Positions 1 to 8,095 of a DNA stretch of 64,000 nucleotides are shown in pieces. Positions within the stretch are counted from its first letter, which is position 1. Each line of letters opens with the position of its first letter. The position numbers and the translations under genes are program-made. The notes below the pieces were generated by a model that saw nothing but the letters and a program-made list of their open reading frames with translations, ran no database searches and was not told the origin of the DNA. The DNA comes from Sulfitobacter delicatus (lineage in GTDB: Bacteria; Pseudomonadota; Alphaproteobacteria; Rhodobacterales; Rhodobacteraceae): assembly GCF_900102535.1 (NCBI RefSeq), contig NZ_FNBP01000001.1, positions 1 through 64,000 on the forward strand. Direction: 5' to 3'.

Positions 1-132
1 AGGTGTGACCTGCGCGTCCCAGGCGGCCTTCTCCTCCTTGGTGGGCCGGGTGGCTGCCAGTAGCGGGCCAGCGATTGGAGTAGAAAACAGCGCACCGCTG
101 GTCTGGAGAAAATGTCGTCTTGTCAGCATCAT
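1..132 (-). CDS. N-terminus of Tat-exported protein, probable L,D-transpeptidase (partial)
   Basis: Only the first 44 codons lie in the window; the gene runs off the left edge. Reading the minus strand from ATG at 132 gives a twin-arginine type signal (TRRHFLQTSGALF, a hydrophobic stretch, then an Ala-rich cleavage region) followed by EEKAAWDAQVTP. An AAGGA-like Shine-Dalgarno lies just upstream of the double ATG. From memory, roseobacter L,D-transpeptidases (YkuD/ErfK family peptidoglycan cross-linkers) begin this way, including the AAWDAQVTP stretch after the signal. The catalytic domain is outside the window, so the family is an inference while the Tat-like signal is directly visible. Confidence 0.5.
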   Translation of the reverse strand, partial: MMLTRRHFLQTSGALFSTPIAGPLLAATRPTKEEKAAWDAQVTP

Positions 133-316
133 TCTTATTCCTTCAACGTTAGGTAGGCAAACTAAGCTTAAACAAGACCACTCTGCCGTTCAGTAAGGAA
201 AGCCTGAAGCAGTATGGCCTGTTTGACTCGAATGCCGTTCTTCGCCTGCGGTCCTAACTCCTAAAGCCGCTGTAGGTTCAAGAGAAATATTTCTATCGAA
301 CCGGGCTTCTTGGAAC

Positions 317-562
317 CTAAATCCGTTCCCTTATTTGTGTTAACACCCCTACTCGGGCGGTTTCTGTGACGAAAAAAGCTACTTCTAGCAACTGATGATA
401 CGAGTTCACCGTTTCAATTCTCTGCCAACGGACAATAGCAGGCGGTTTGCGGCCAAGGGTCAAAGGCCGGCTTTTATGAATGTATAACGCCAGCCACTTC
501 CTGACGCGGGCCATTGGCGCTGATCCGTTTTCACAGGCATACAGGCATGTAAGTAGCCCCAT
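317..562 (-). pseudogene. Possible decayed C-terminus of an IS3-type transposase
   Basis: The minus-strand frame here contains ALYIHKSRPLTLGRKPPAIV followed by a QRIET...HQLLEVA tail. This recalls the end of IS3-family OrfB (IHFYNHxRPHxALGGxTPAxVY ... QQVQxVA), but the FYN residues are lost and no DDE residues are present. I read it as a broken remnant. The similarity is weak and chance cannot be excluded. Confidence 0.3.
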
Positions 563-923
563 AAACCCCAGCTAACGCCGCAGCCCCCAGCTAAGATGTA
601 GTTAAGGAAACGGTCATCGCTATCCATTGGCATGTGGGCACCTCACCATCGCAGCAGATTTTTCCACACAAATGAACTGAGCTAACCGCCCTGAACGGAA
701 TTCGAGTTCTTAGGTGGTCCGAACTTGTAGTTGGCTTCGTGTAGCGCATTAACCTAGGGATCAACCTCCAGGATGTTCAAAATGGATTTCGACTTTTTTG
801 GTGATGGTGCCTCGCGGGAGCGAACATCATCCTAGTAGCGCAGCGCACGGGATAACTTTCGACTTGAAGCTACATCTACTGTAGCAATTACACTTGTCTC
901 ATCACGATTCGATGGAGACGGGA
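563..923. other. Gene-free stretch left of the transglutaminase gene
   Basis: I see no convincing coding frame here. The short stretch CAGCTAAGATGTAGTT at 588-603 matches the sequence beside the IS3 remnant near 3030-3045 (CAGCTAAGATGTAATT) at 15 of 16 positions. Both places may therefore hold debris of related insertion sequences. No clear promoter for the downstream gene was recognised. Confidence 0.35.
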
Positions 924-1688
924 ATGAATGCCGACACAACTTTGCTTCAGCCGACAGAATTACTCGACTTTTGCCGAGGCCCGATCAGTAGTCTCATCGA
1001 AAAGCGTGGCTGGCTGGCGCTTTCCGAACATGGTCGGATCGGCGCAGCATATGATTTCGTCCGTAATGAGATCCACTTCGGCTATAACCGCGCGGACAAC
1101 ATTCCGGCCTCAGTCGTGCTGATGGACGGCTATGGCCAGTGCAATACTAAGGCCACGCTGCTGATGGCGCTTCTGCGCGCGCTCGGTTTCCCTTGCCGGC
1201 TGCATGGCTTCACCATTCACAAGGCTCTTCAGCGTGGCGTCGTGCCCGAAGCAGTCTACCCGATTGCGCCGGTAGAGATCCTGCATTCATGGGTCGAGGT
1301 TCGCGTTATTGGCACCTGGGTGAACCTCGAAGGCTTTATTCTGGATACTGACTACCTAACCCGGCTCCAAGCGCACTTCCCCGGACGCAAAGAGTTCTGC
1401 GGTTACGGCATCGGGACAGATTGTCTCGGCGCACCACCGGTCGACTGGCGCGGTGGTGACACCTACATCCAACGCACTGGCATCACGCGCGACCTCGGAA
1501 CATTTGATGCCCCGGATGAATTCTATCGGCAACATCGGCAGGAATTCGGACGCCTTCGTGGATGGCTCTACCGACACGGAATTCGCCATTGGATGAACGC
1601 ACGTGTCGCCGCGCTCCGGTCGGGCCGCTTGGTCCCCTCGCCAGAGATTACGGCCCACAATCAAGAGGAGCCGCATTATGCCGCATGA
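924..1688 (+). CDS. Transglutaminase-like cysteine protease-fold protein
   Basis: About 254 residues with the transglutaminase-like core: a Cys motif GYGQCNTKATLL around residue 70, a His motif ILHSWVEV near 125, and an acidic partner in NLEGFILD just after. Members of this superfamily act as proteases, peptidases or amidases; the substrate cannot be told. I chose ATG at 924 because GGAG lies six bases upstream; a longer frame opens with TTG at 894 but has no visible ribosome site. The 3' end overlaps the start of the following cation-efflux gene by 11 bases, so the two are probably co-translated. The pair lies among IS remnants, consistent with acquired cargo. Confidence 0.65.
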   Translation: MNADTTLLQPTELLDFCRGPISSLIEKRGWLALSEHGRIGAAYDFVRNEIHFGYNRADNIPASVVLMDGYGQCNTKATLLMALLRALGFPCRLHGFTIHKALQRGVVPEAVYPIAPVEILHSWVEVRVIGTWVNLEGFILDTDYLTRLQAHFPGRKEFCGYGIGTDCLGAPPVDWRGGDTYIQRTGITRDLGTFDAPDEFYRQHRQEFGRLRGWLYRHGIRHWMNARVAALRSGRLVPSPEITAHNQEEPHYAA

Positions 1689-2643
1689 TCACGGTAATGC
1701 CCACATGGACCCGACTTCCGGGGACCGGAGGGTATCGGTCGCCATTTGGGCCAATGCTCTTCTGACTGTTGCGCAGGTCGTCGGCGGCATCTTTTCTGGC
1801 AGTCTTGCCCTCATTGCAGACGCACTGCACAATTTCTCTGATATGGCATCGCTAGTCATCGCCTTCGTCGCGCGCAAGATTGCCCGGCGACCGGCAGATG
1901 AACGCATGACCTTCGGCTATGGCCGGATCGAGATCGTAGCGGCGCTGATCAACTACACCACCCTAATCCTTGTCGGCGTCTATCTGATTTACGAGGGCGC
2001 GATGCGCTTTATCGAGCCAACGGAGGTCGCTGGCTGGACCGTCGTTATCCTCGGTTGCGTGGCGCTCGCGGTAGACAGCTTGACCGCATGGCTCACCTGG
2101 TCGATGCAGAAAGGCAGCGTGAACATCCGCGCGCTCTTCCTACACAATCTATCCGACGCACTGGCCTCAGTAGCGGTGATCATCGGGGGGACGCTGATCA
2201 TTCTCTACGACGTGACTTGGGTCGATCCGGCGATCACGATTGCCATTGCCCTCTACATTCTCTACCTCGCCCTGACCGAAATCGGAAAGCCGATCCGTAC
2301 GTTGATGCTCGGCAGCCCCCCCGACATGGATAGCCGTGCAGTGGTCCGGGCGATGACCGAGGTGGATGGTGTCGAGGACGTGCATCACGTTCATCTCTGG
2401 CAAATGCAGGAACACGAAGCAGCGCTCGACTGTCACGTGGTGCTGACAGAGGCGGGCTGGAGCCGCATCGAACCGGTCAAGGCGGAAATCAAAGAACGGC
2501 TGAGTGCGGAGTTCAGCATAATGCATTCCAGCTTTGAGTTCGAGAACATCCACCACGCGCACCAGAACGTCCAACTCTTCGGCCACGGCGACGTAGAGAA
2601 GAAACCCGACCACGAAGACAACAAAGATACTGAAAGACAGTGA
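1678..2643 (+). CDS. Cation diffusion facilitator (Zn/Cd-type CzcD/ZitB-like efflux)
   Basis: A 321-residue inner-membrane protein with six predicted transmembrane segments and the CDF metal site: HNFSD in TM2 and HNLSD in TM5, the paired H-D arrangement typical of Zn2+/Cd2+ transporters. A His-rich start (MPHDHGNAH) and a cytoplasmic C-terminal domain with HHVHLWQ fit the family, which exports divalent cations using the proton gradient. ATG at 1678 is preceded by AGAGGAG and overlaps the upstream transglutaminase-like gene; the open frame extends to 1603 but without homology. No MerR- or ArsR-like regulator is adjacent. The location between IS remnants suggests it is mobile cargo. Confidence 0.85.
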   Translation: MPHDHGNAHMDPTSGDRRVSVAIWANALLTVAQVVGGIFSGSLALIADALHNFSDMASLVIAFVARKIARRPADERMTFGYGRIEIVAALINYTTLILVGVYLIYEGAMRFIEPTEVAGWTVVILGCVALAVDSLTAWLTWSMQKGSVNIRALFLHNLSDALASVAVIIGGTLIILYDVTWVDPAITIAIALYILYLALTEIGKPIRTLMLGSPPDMDSRAVVRAMTEVDGVEDVHHVHLWQMQEHEAALDCHVVLTEAGWSRIEPVKAEIKERLSAEFSIMHSSFEFENIHHAHQNVQLFGHGDVEKKPDHEDNKDTERQ

Positions 2644-3055
2644 CAATGTCACCGGCATCGTTTGCCAGAGCAAACGGTATGGAGCGCACTCATGCGCACA
2701 AGAATGAAGAGTGGCGGACCATCCGGCCAAGTCGGTGGGGCGAGTGAAATGCCTCCACGATAAGGCCCCACAAACTGCTTTCAGACAGCGTTAAAAGACC
2801 GAACGCCACCCCGTCAGAAAATCGACCCTACGTCCGAAGTGGCCGTCGGGTAAGCTGCGGGCATCGCTTTCACCTGCGCCGCCCCTGCCAGTGATGAGTT
2901 TCGCTCCGTCATGTGTTTCACCGATGCGCTTCTGCGAACATCAGCCCGAGGTATCGGTGAAGCTCACCTCGATATCGCCCCTCTCTCGTGCCCCTGAAAT
3001 GGTCCTGTTTTTTAGGACAGCTTTGTGGCTCAGCTAAGATGTAATTTGGTTGGTT
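2644..3055. other. Gene-free stretch after the cation-efflux gene
   Basis: No credible coding frame was found. The right part holds TGGTCCTGTTTTTTAGGACA at about 3000-3019, just beyond the stop codon of the IS3 transposase remnant, and it looks like the terminal inverted repeat region of that insertion sequence. The rest shows nothing I can name. Confidence 0.35.
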
Positions 3056-3247
3056 TCATGCCGCCCTCTGGGTCCGCTCTGCTTCAACGAATGCGTCGTC
3101 AGAGGATTGTTTGTCGAGAGCCGTGTGTGACACCTCGGAGTTGTAAAACCCGACCCAGTCTTTGATTAAGCGCTTGGCTTGAAACCCGTCCTGCAATTCA
3201 TGCAGATATACAGCCTCCTGTGCGAGTATTTGGTACCAGCGCCTTTT
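3056..3247 (-). pseudogene. C-terminal remnant of an IS3-family OrfB transposase
   Basis: The minus strand reads RRWYQILAQEAVYLHELQDG and continues through a DWVGFYN block to HTALD...DDAFVEAERTQRAA, ending in TGA at 3056. This matches the end of IS3-family integrase-type transposases (LWRSLKxExVYLHE..., WIxFYNxERPHSALDxRTPDDAY). In-frame TAG at 3248 cuts it upstream and the two D residues of the DDE triad are not found nearby, so only a tail survives. The ERPHSALD signature is altered to EVSHTALD, also a sign of decay. Confidence 0.65.
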
Positions 3248-3297
3248 CTACCGCGGAAGGTAAAAAGTCTATCAGGCGATAGCCCGGTCGCAACAAA

Positions 3298-3349
3298 CAA
3301 TGAGGGCCAACCTACGGCCCTTAATGATGAGAGCGGTCGGCCCTCATTG
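3298..3349 (-). terminator. Inverted repeat downstream of the element-borne rarA
   Basis: CAATGAGGGCCAACC at 3298-3312 pairs with GGTCGGCCCTCATTG at 3335-3349 (14 of 15 positions), with a 22-base loop. It lies 35 bases past the rarA stop and has no strong U-run on the minus strand. It could be a terminator for the recombinase-helicase-rarA operon or a terminal structure of the mobile element. Confidence 0.45.
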
Positions 3350-3384
3350 CTGCGAAATGATCGGCGGGGCGCACCTACTAGTTC

Positions 3385-4713
3385 TTACCCGCCTTCGGAG
3401 TTGCGGACTTTCCGAAGCTTTTCGAAGTAGCGAACCCTTTTTGATAGTTCTCGCTCGAACCCGCGTTCAACAGGCAGATAATGCTGGGGCCTTGCCATCC
3501 CATCAGGAAAGAAAACCTGACCAGAGAAACCGTCGGGAGCATCGTGATCATATTGATACCCTTCGCCGTATCCAAGATTCTTCATCATTGCTGTGGGCGC
3601 ATTCACGATGTGCATGGGGGGAGGTGCGGAACCGGATATTTTCGCATCAGCGCGCGCGGCTTTGTGTGCCAAATAGCCGGCATTCGATTTCGGGGCCAAG
3701 GCCAAGTAAATTGCGGCCTGAGATACAGCCAGATCGCCTTCGGGACTGCCAAGCTTTTCGAAAGTGTCCCACGCGCTCAGACAGATACGGGATGCCTCCG
3801 GATCTGCCAACCCTACGTCCTCCCATGCGATCATTGTCAGCCGCCGCAGGATAAAACGAGGATCTTCGCCGCCCTCAAGCGCTCTATGGACCCAGTAAAT
3901 TGCGGCCTCGGGGTCAGAACCCCTTATCGATTTCTGGATGGCACTTGCGATCGAGTAGTGACCATCTGACGCGCGATCATACTGCGCCGCGCGCTGTGTC
4001 AAGCGATTGGCCACTTCCTTTGCAGAATAGATATGGTCCCGGGGCCAAGTGAGCGTGCTCTCGACCAAATTCAGAAGAGCTCGCCCATCACCATCCGCCA
4101 TGGCACAAAGGAGCTCCTTCGCTTCGTCGTCCAAAGGCAGGGGGCTATCAAGAACCCTCTCAGTGCGTGCAATTATGGCGGATAGCGCTCGTTCGTCAAG
4201 GCGCTCCAAGACCATCACCTGACACCGGCTAAGCACAGCCCTGTTCACAGAGAATGATGGGTTCTCTGTCGTTGCTCCGCATACGGTAACCGTCCCGTCT
4301 TCCATCACTGGCAGCAAGGCGTCAAGCTGGGTCTTGTTGAAACGGTGGATCTCGTCAATGAAAAGGAGTGTTCCCTGCCCCCTGCGGTGGCGGCCGCGCG
4401 CCGCCTGGAAAGCCCTCTTAAGGTCCGCGACGCCACTGAATATTGCACTGATCTGCTCGAAATGAAAATCCGTTTTCATAGCCAGCAGCCTGCCAATAGT
4501 GGTCTTCCCGACGCCGGTCGGCCCCCACAGGATTAGAGACGAGATTTTCCCTGCTGCCAACATGGAGCCCAGCGGACCATCGCCGGCCAGTAGCTTGTCT
4601 TGACCGATAACTTCCTCGATGGCTTGAGGCCTCAGTAGGTCAGCCAAGGGGCGGGTCTTAGCCTTTCCTGTTTCAGGCTCAGTCGCATCGTCTTGTTGCT
4701 CAAACAGGTTCAT
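3385..4713 (-). CDS. rarA: RarA/MgsA-type AAA+ ATPase, complete divergent copy
   Basis: About 442 residues, the usual RarA length (E. coli RarA is about 447). RarA acts at stalled replication forks and binds SSB and DNA ends. Visible parts are LADLLRP near the N-terminus, Walker A GPTGVGKTT, Walker B LLFIDEIHRF, sensor GATTENPSF, and the C-terminal tetramerisation region with SIRGSDPEAAIYW and AWEDVGLADPEA. I chose ATG at 4713 (MNLFEQQ) because it has GGAG upstream and aligns with MADLFG of the host copy; ATG at 4725 is also possible. It lies 86 bases after the helicase gene. It is clearly divergent from the truncated host gene at 13627-14400, so it was brought in rather than duplicated locally. 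Confidence 0.88.
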   Translation of the reverse strand: MNLFEQQDDATEPETGKAKTRPLADLLRPQAIEEVIGQDKLLAGDGPLGSMLAAGKISSLILWGPTGVGKTTIGRLLAMKTDFHFEQISAIFSGVADLKRAFQAARGRHRRGQGTLLFIDEIHRFNKTQLDALLPVMEDGTVTVCGATTENPSFSVNRAVLSRCQVMVLERLDERALSAIIARTERVLDSPLPLDDEAKELLCAMADGDGRALLNLVESTLTWPRDHIYSAKEVANRLTQRAAQYDRASDGHYSIASAIQKSIRGSDPEAAIYWVHRALEGGEDPRFILRRLTMIAWEDVGLADPEASRICLSAWDTFEKLGSPEGDLAVSQAAIYLALAPKSNAGYLAHKAARADAKISGSAPPPMHIVNAPTAMMKNLGYGEGYQYDHDAPDGFSGQVFFPDGMARPQHYLPVERGFERELSKRVRYFEKLRKVRNSEGG

Positions 4714-4799
4714 TCGTCGCTCCATTCATTTCCCCAATCAAAGGCACATCAGGTCTTCGTTCGAGGTTCGCGACAAACGTGCATCGAATTCGGGCCACC

Positions 4800-6992
4800 T
4801 TAGAAGTCCGCGTCCAGGTGCTGTAAAAGGTTAGTCTTTCGCTGGAGGGCGATTGAGCCTCGATCCACCGCTTGCTGGACCAGGCCCATATCCTCACTGC
4901 AAACAATTAGTTTCTTCTGTGCGCGTGTCGCGCCCGTGTAGAGCAGCGTCTTATCCAGCATGTGCGTTGCCCTTCTGTTCAAGACGAGGATTACGTTCTC
5001 CCACTGCGACCCCTGCGCCTTATGGATGGTCATAGCGTAACCGAGGCTCATCTTGTCCAACAGGTCTGCATTTAGATCGAACATCCGGCCGCCGATCTTA
5101 ACGCAGCCAAGGTGCCCGTCCTCGGTTTGTTCATCGAAGATCTCCACGATGGTGCCGAGATCGCCATTTCTAACGCCAATGTCGTAGTCGTTCTTTGTTA
5201 TGAGGATTGGATCGTTCAGGTAGAACTTGCTGCCTGTGAAATTTACGTAGTCATAGACGCCGTCCTCATGGACTAGACGAACTACAGGACGGTTGAAGCC
5301 CAGCCGGCGTTGCATGCCCATGTTCAGGTTTCCGACACCAGCTTCGCCAGCTTGCATCGAGGTTAGAATTGCGCACCGTTCAGCCCCCCCGTGAACCTGG
5401 AACAACTGACCAATTTCATCTGGGTCGACGCGTCGTAGGACAGCGCAATCAATTTCCACTCCCTCCTGATAGTCAGGCAAAGCTATGCACCCGTGTTGAT
5501 GCCTCACCGCCGTTGCAAACCGATGAATTCCGCTCTCGGCTCCTTGGCGTTTCACCTCAGTTAGTTCGACGGCCGGGAAGGTCGATTTCATAATGTTATG
5601 AAACAACAGGCCGCCCCCGACGGGCGGCAATTGGTCCACGTCACCTACGAAGATAAAACGCGTGGCAGCAGGTAGGTGTAGCAGAAGGGCGTGCATGGAA
5701 TATAGATCGACCATACTGGCTTCATCGATCACAACGATGCAATGGTCGGGACGCTGGTCCTGCTTCTTCCTTGCCATGTCCGCACAGAACTTAGCAATTG
5801 TCGAAGCAGGTCTACCAGTGGCTTCAACCATCCTTTGTGCAGCCCGCCCTGACAACGCGACCTGGAAGATATCAACACCAAAGGAGACCCTCTCCAACAC
5901 CGTCACGATAGCCTGAAGGATTGTCGTCTTGCCCGTCCCTGCTCCGCCCGATAGCGCGAACACGTTCATACTTGACGCAAGCAACACCGCACGCCTTTGC
6001 TCATCCGTGAGCCTGAATTGAATGGTCTGCTCAAATTCGCGCAATCGCTCCTTAACCGCCTCAACGGTTAGATTGCACTCCCAATCCGCCGCGCTGCTGC
6101 CCGCGCCCGGCGGTCGAAGGATTGCATCACGCAGCCTCTGCCCCGTAAGGGCCTCAAGCAGAAATTCCCCTTCAAGTTGAAAGCCGTCCTCGCCACGGAT
6201 ATAGCCGATGAGTTCCTGTTCCATCGCGTGCCGCAGGACGACATTGAAGTCGACACCCATCTCTCTGCATTTCTTCTCGAACGCAGGCCGTAGCATCAAA
6301 GTCGATGACGTAGCGCGACAATATTGCGAAATGAGATCAGCTGCCAACGCAGCTTGGTATTTCGGGTGATCCGAGGCAAAGCCCAACCCCTTTGCAATCT
6401 TGCAGCACAGCTCGAATGGGACGTCGAAGTTCAGCAGCCGAAACGGGTTCTCCTTCAACATCGCGATGGTTTTCTCACGCCAAACCGCCGAAAGCGTTTC
6501 AGCCAGCTTTACCGGCAGATGGTGATCAGCAAGCCAGTTGATAGCTGCCATGTAGGCATCGCTTGGGAATTCCAGTAGCAGTGGGCCGATGGACCGACTC
6601 GGAACCCCAGCCTCCAAAAGCGAGCTAATGTCCCGTTCCTCGATGATCTCGATCAAGCGAGGATTGCGGGCCAGGCGACCAGCCTTGACCTCCCCAATGC
6701 CCTTCACGTTTCTCTGGAGCCACGTTTCCAGCAAGCGAGTGTTTGGCTTTACGAACCGAGCTGTATGGGCTTCGAGATGATCCTCGATGATTGTGTATCC
6801 GCCGGCCGTGAACGTTGTCTGTGCCGTCGGCCCGTCGACTTCCCACAAGGAACCAACCTTGGCAGCATCCTTGCAGGCTTCTGGCAGCGAAACAGAGAGG
6901 CTATTCGCCACGTGTATGACGCTGCCATCAGCTGCGATGCGCATGGCGCTGACAGAGCCATTTCGACGCCTCTTCGATACCTGGATGAGCAT
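4800..6992 (-). CDS. RecD2/TraA-like superfamily 1B DNA helicase
   Basis: 730 residues. The N-terminal third has helix-hairpin-helix-like GIGEVKAGRL and an ENPFRLL motif, as in RecD2 proteins. The helicase core shows Walker A SGGAGTGKTT near residue 350, Walker B VVIDEASMVD, motif III FVGDVDQLPPVGGG, and motifs V-VI in MTIHKAQGSQW and YTGATRA. RecD2-type enzymes unwind DNA 5' to 3' without RecBC. ATG lies a few bases after the stop of the 144-aa coiled-coil gene, so it belongs to the recombinase operon. A dedicated helicase there suggests a role in element transfer, excision or replication, but this is inference. The usual role of RecD2 at damaged forks also fits the neighbouring rarA. Confidence 0.82.
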   Translation of the reverse strand: MLIQVSKRRRNGSVSAMRIAADGSVIHVANSLSVSLPEACKDAAKVGSLWEVDGPTAQTTFTAGGYTIIEDHLEAHTARFVKPNTRLLETWLQRNVKGIGEVKAGRLARNPRLIEIIEERDISSLLEAGVPSRSIGPLLLEFPSDAYMAAINWLADHHLPVKLAETLSAVWREKTIAMLKENPFRLLNFDVPFELCCKIAKGLGFASDHPKYQAALAADLISQYCRATSSTLMLRPAFEKKCREMGVDFNVVLRHAMEQELIGYIRGEDGFQLEGEFLLEALTGQRLRDAILRPPGAGSSAADWECNLTVEAVKERLREFEQTIQFRLTDEQRRAVLLASSMNVFALSGGAGTGKTTILQAIVTVLERVSFGVDIFQVALSGRAAQRMVEATGRPASTIAKFCADMARKKQDQRPDHCIVVIDEASMVDLYSMHALLLHLPAATRFIFVGDVDQLPPVGGGLLFHNIMKSTFPAVELTEVKRQGAESGIHRFATAVRHQHGCIALPDYQEGVEIDCAVLRRVDPDEIGQLFQVHGGAERCAILTSMQAGEAGVGNLNMGMQRRLGFNRPVVRLVHEDGVYDYVNFTGSKFYLNDPILITKNDYDIGVRNGDLGTIVEIFDEQTEDGHLGCVKIGGRMFDLNADLLDKMSLGYAMTIHKAQGSQWENVILVLNRRATHMLDKTLLYTGATRAQKKLIVCSEDMGLVQQAVDRGSIALQRKTNLLQHLDADF

Positions 6993-6995
6993 GGG

Positions 6996-7430
6996 TCAGC
7001 GGAAGTCTTTCGTCGTCTCCAAGAAGGCATCTCTCGCCGACTTGAAATGCTTCACCTCTTCGAGTTCACGGCGCAATTGTCGGTTCTCCTCTTGCAAGCT
7101 TGCGATCCGCTGCAACAGCTTCGAATTCGACGTCGCTGTGCGCTTCATTCGATCATTGGCTCTTTCCCTCGCGGCGCTTTCCTCAGCGATGGATTTGGAT
7201 AGGGCTGGATGTTGCGAACCCCATCGAACGTCGAGTTCTTCGACGAGTTGTTTGATGGCGGGGTTCTGTCCAAATGAACGTCTGTTGAAGCCAAGCTCAG
7301 TGGCAACCTCCTTGCGGTTTAGCTTACCCCGACGAATATAGTCCGCATGATCACCCCGCGCTTCCCGCTCAGAGACCCATGCAACGAAGCGAGCAAAGTT
7401 CTCGCTCCCTAATTGCCGACCGCTGGACAT
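6996..7430 (-). CDS. Small HTH/coiled-coil protein of the recombinase operon
   Basis: 144 residues. The first half contains LNRKEVATELGFNRRSFGQN, which reads like a helix-turn-helix DNA-binding segment. The second half is a heptad-rich coiled coil (LLQRIASLQEENRQLRRELEEV). The family is not recognised with certainty. In length and architecture it resembles the small accessory proteins that accompany recombinase sets, such as TnpC of Tn554. Its ATG overlaps the upstream stop codon as TAATG, so it is translationally coupled. I infer a DNA-binding accessory or directionality factor; this is untested. Confidence 0.6.
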   Translation of the reverse strand: MSSGRQLGSENFARFVAWVSEREARGDHADYIRRGKLNRKEVATELGFNRRSFGQNPAIKQLVEELDVRWGSQHPALSKSIAEESAARERANDRMKRTATSNSKLLQRIASLQEENRQLRRELEEVKHFKSARDAFLETTKDFR

Positions 7431-8095
7431 TATTCCGCCACCTTCATCTGGAACTTGGTCCTCAACTGATCTTTAAGCCTGCTGATCTCTTCGTATGCTT
7501 CAACAAGCTTCCCTTGTAGTCGCTCTACATCCTCATCCAACTTGGCGTTATTTTCGAGAAGACGATTGTTCTGTTGGAATAGCGAAACATAGGAATGGTT
7601 CTGGGACGCTAGGCGATCGGCCATGTTTTGCTCGAACGCCGCTTTGGCATACTCCGAAAGCTTTATCTGCTCGAGCTTACGATACTTTTCAAGCAGGGCG
7701 GAGTAGGCGGCCTTTCTCTCAGTTGCTGAGGGCCTAGCGTTGCTCAAACTCCGGGCCTTGATCGCGGCCTCCAAGCGCGTGTTCAGCGACCCTATGAACT
7801 CTACAGTGCGCAGAACATCTCGCCGATCCTTATTTCTGAGGTGTCCCTCGTTGAGCCCCGCTGCTTTGTTGAGAGTTGCGGCGACCAATTTCCACTCCTT
7901 GATTTTGACTGTGCGTCCGGGCTTCAATCCCCGGGTGAATGCCAGCTTCTTCTCGAACGCTACGAGTGCGACATCCACAATGCTTTTGTAGCTTTGCGCA
8001 ACATCAGCATCATAATACCAGAGAGGCGGGCGAGCTTTGTCAGGCAGCTGAGGAGAGAAATCGAGATCAAAATCTTCCATTTCAAGGTCAGACAT
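7430..8095 (-). CDS. Coiled-coil accessory protein of the recombinase operon
   Basis: 221 residues with an acidic start (DLEMEDFDLDFSP), a basic middle and a long C-terminal coiled coil (about residues 150-215, including NNRLLENNAKLDEDVERLQG). No enzymatic motif is visible and the family is not recognised. It overlaps the preceding 669-aa recombinase gene by eight bases and the next gene by one stop/start overlap. The tight coupling implies it works with the recombinases, possibly holding the synaptic complex together. Confidence 0.6.
   Translation of the reverse strand: MSDLEMEDFDLDFSPQLPDKARPPLWYYDADVAQSYKSIVDVALVAFEKKLAFTRGLKPGRTVKIKEWKLVAATLNKAAGLNEGHLRNKDRRDVLRTVEFIGSLNTRLEAAIKARSLSNARPSATERKAAYSALLEKYRKLEQIKLSEYAKAAFEQNMADRLASQNHSYVSLFQQNNRLLENNAKLDEDVERLQGKLVEAYEEISRLKDQLRTKFQMKVAE

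Noticed and set aside
3300..3969. Plus-strand frames opposite the element-borne rarA
   Set aside because: They lie antisense to a clear AAA+ ATPase and carry no domain.
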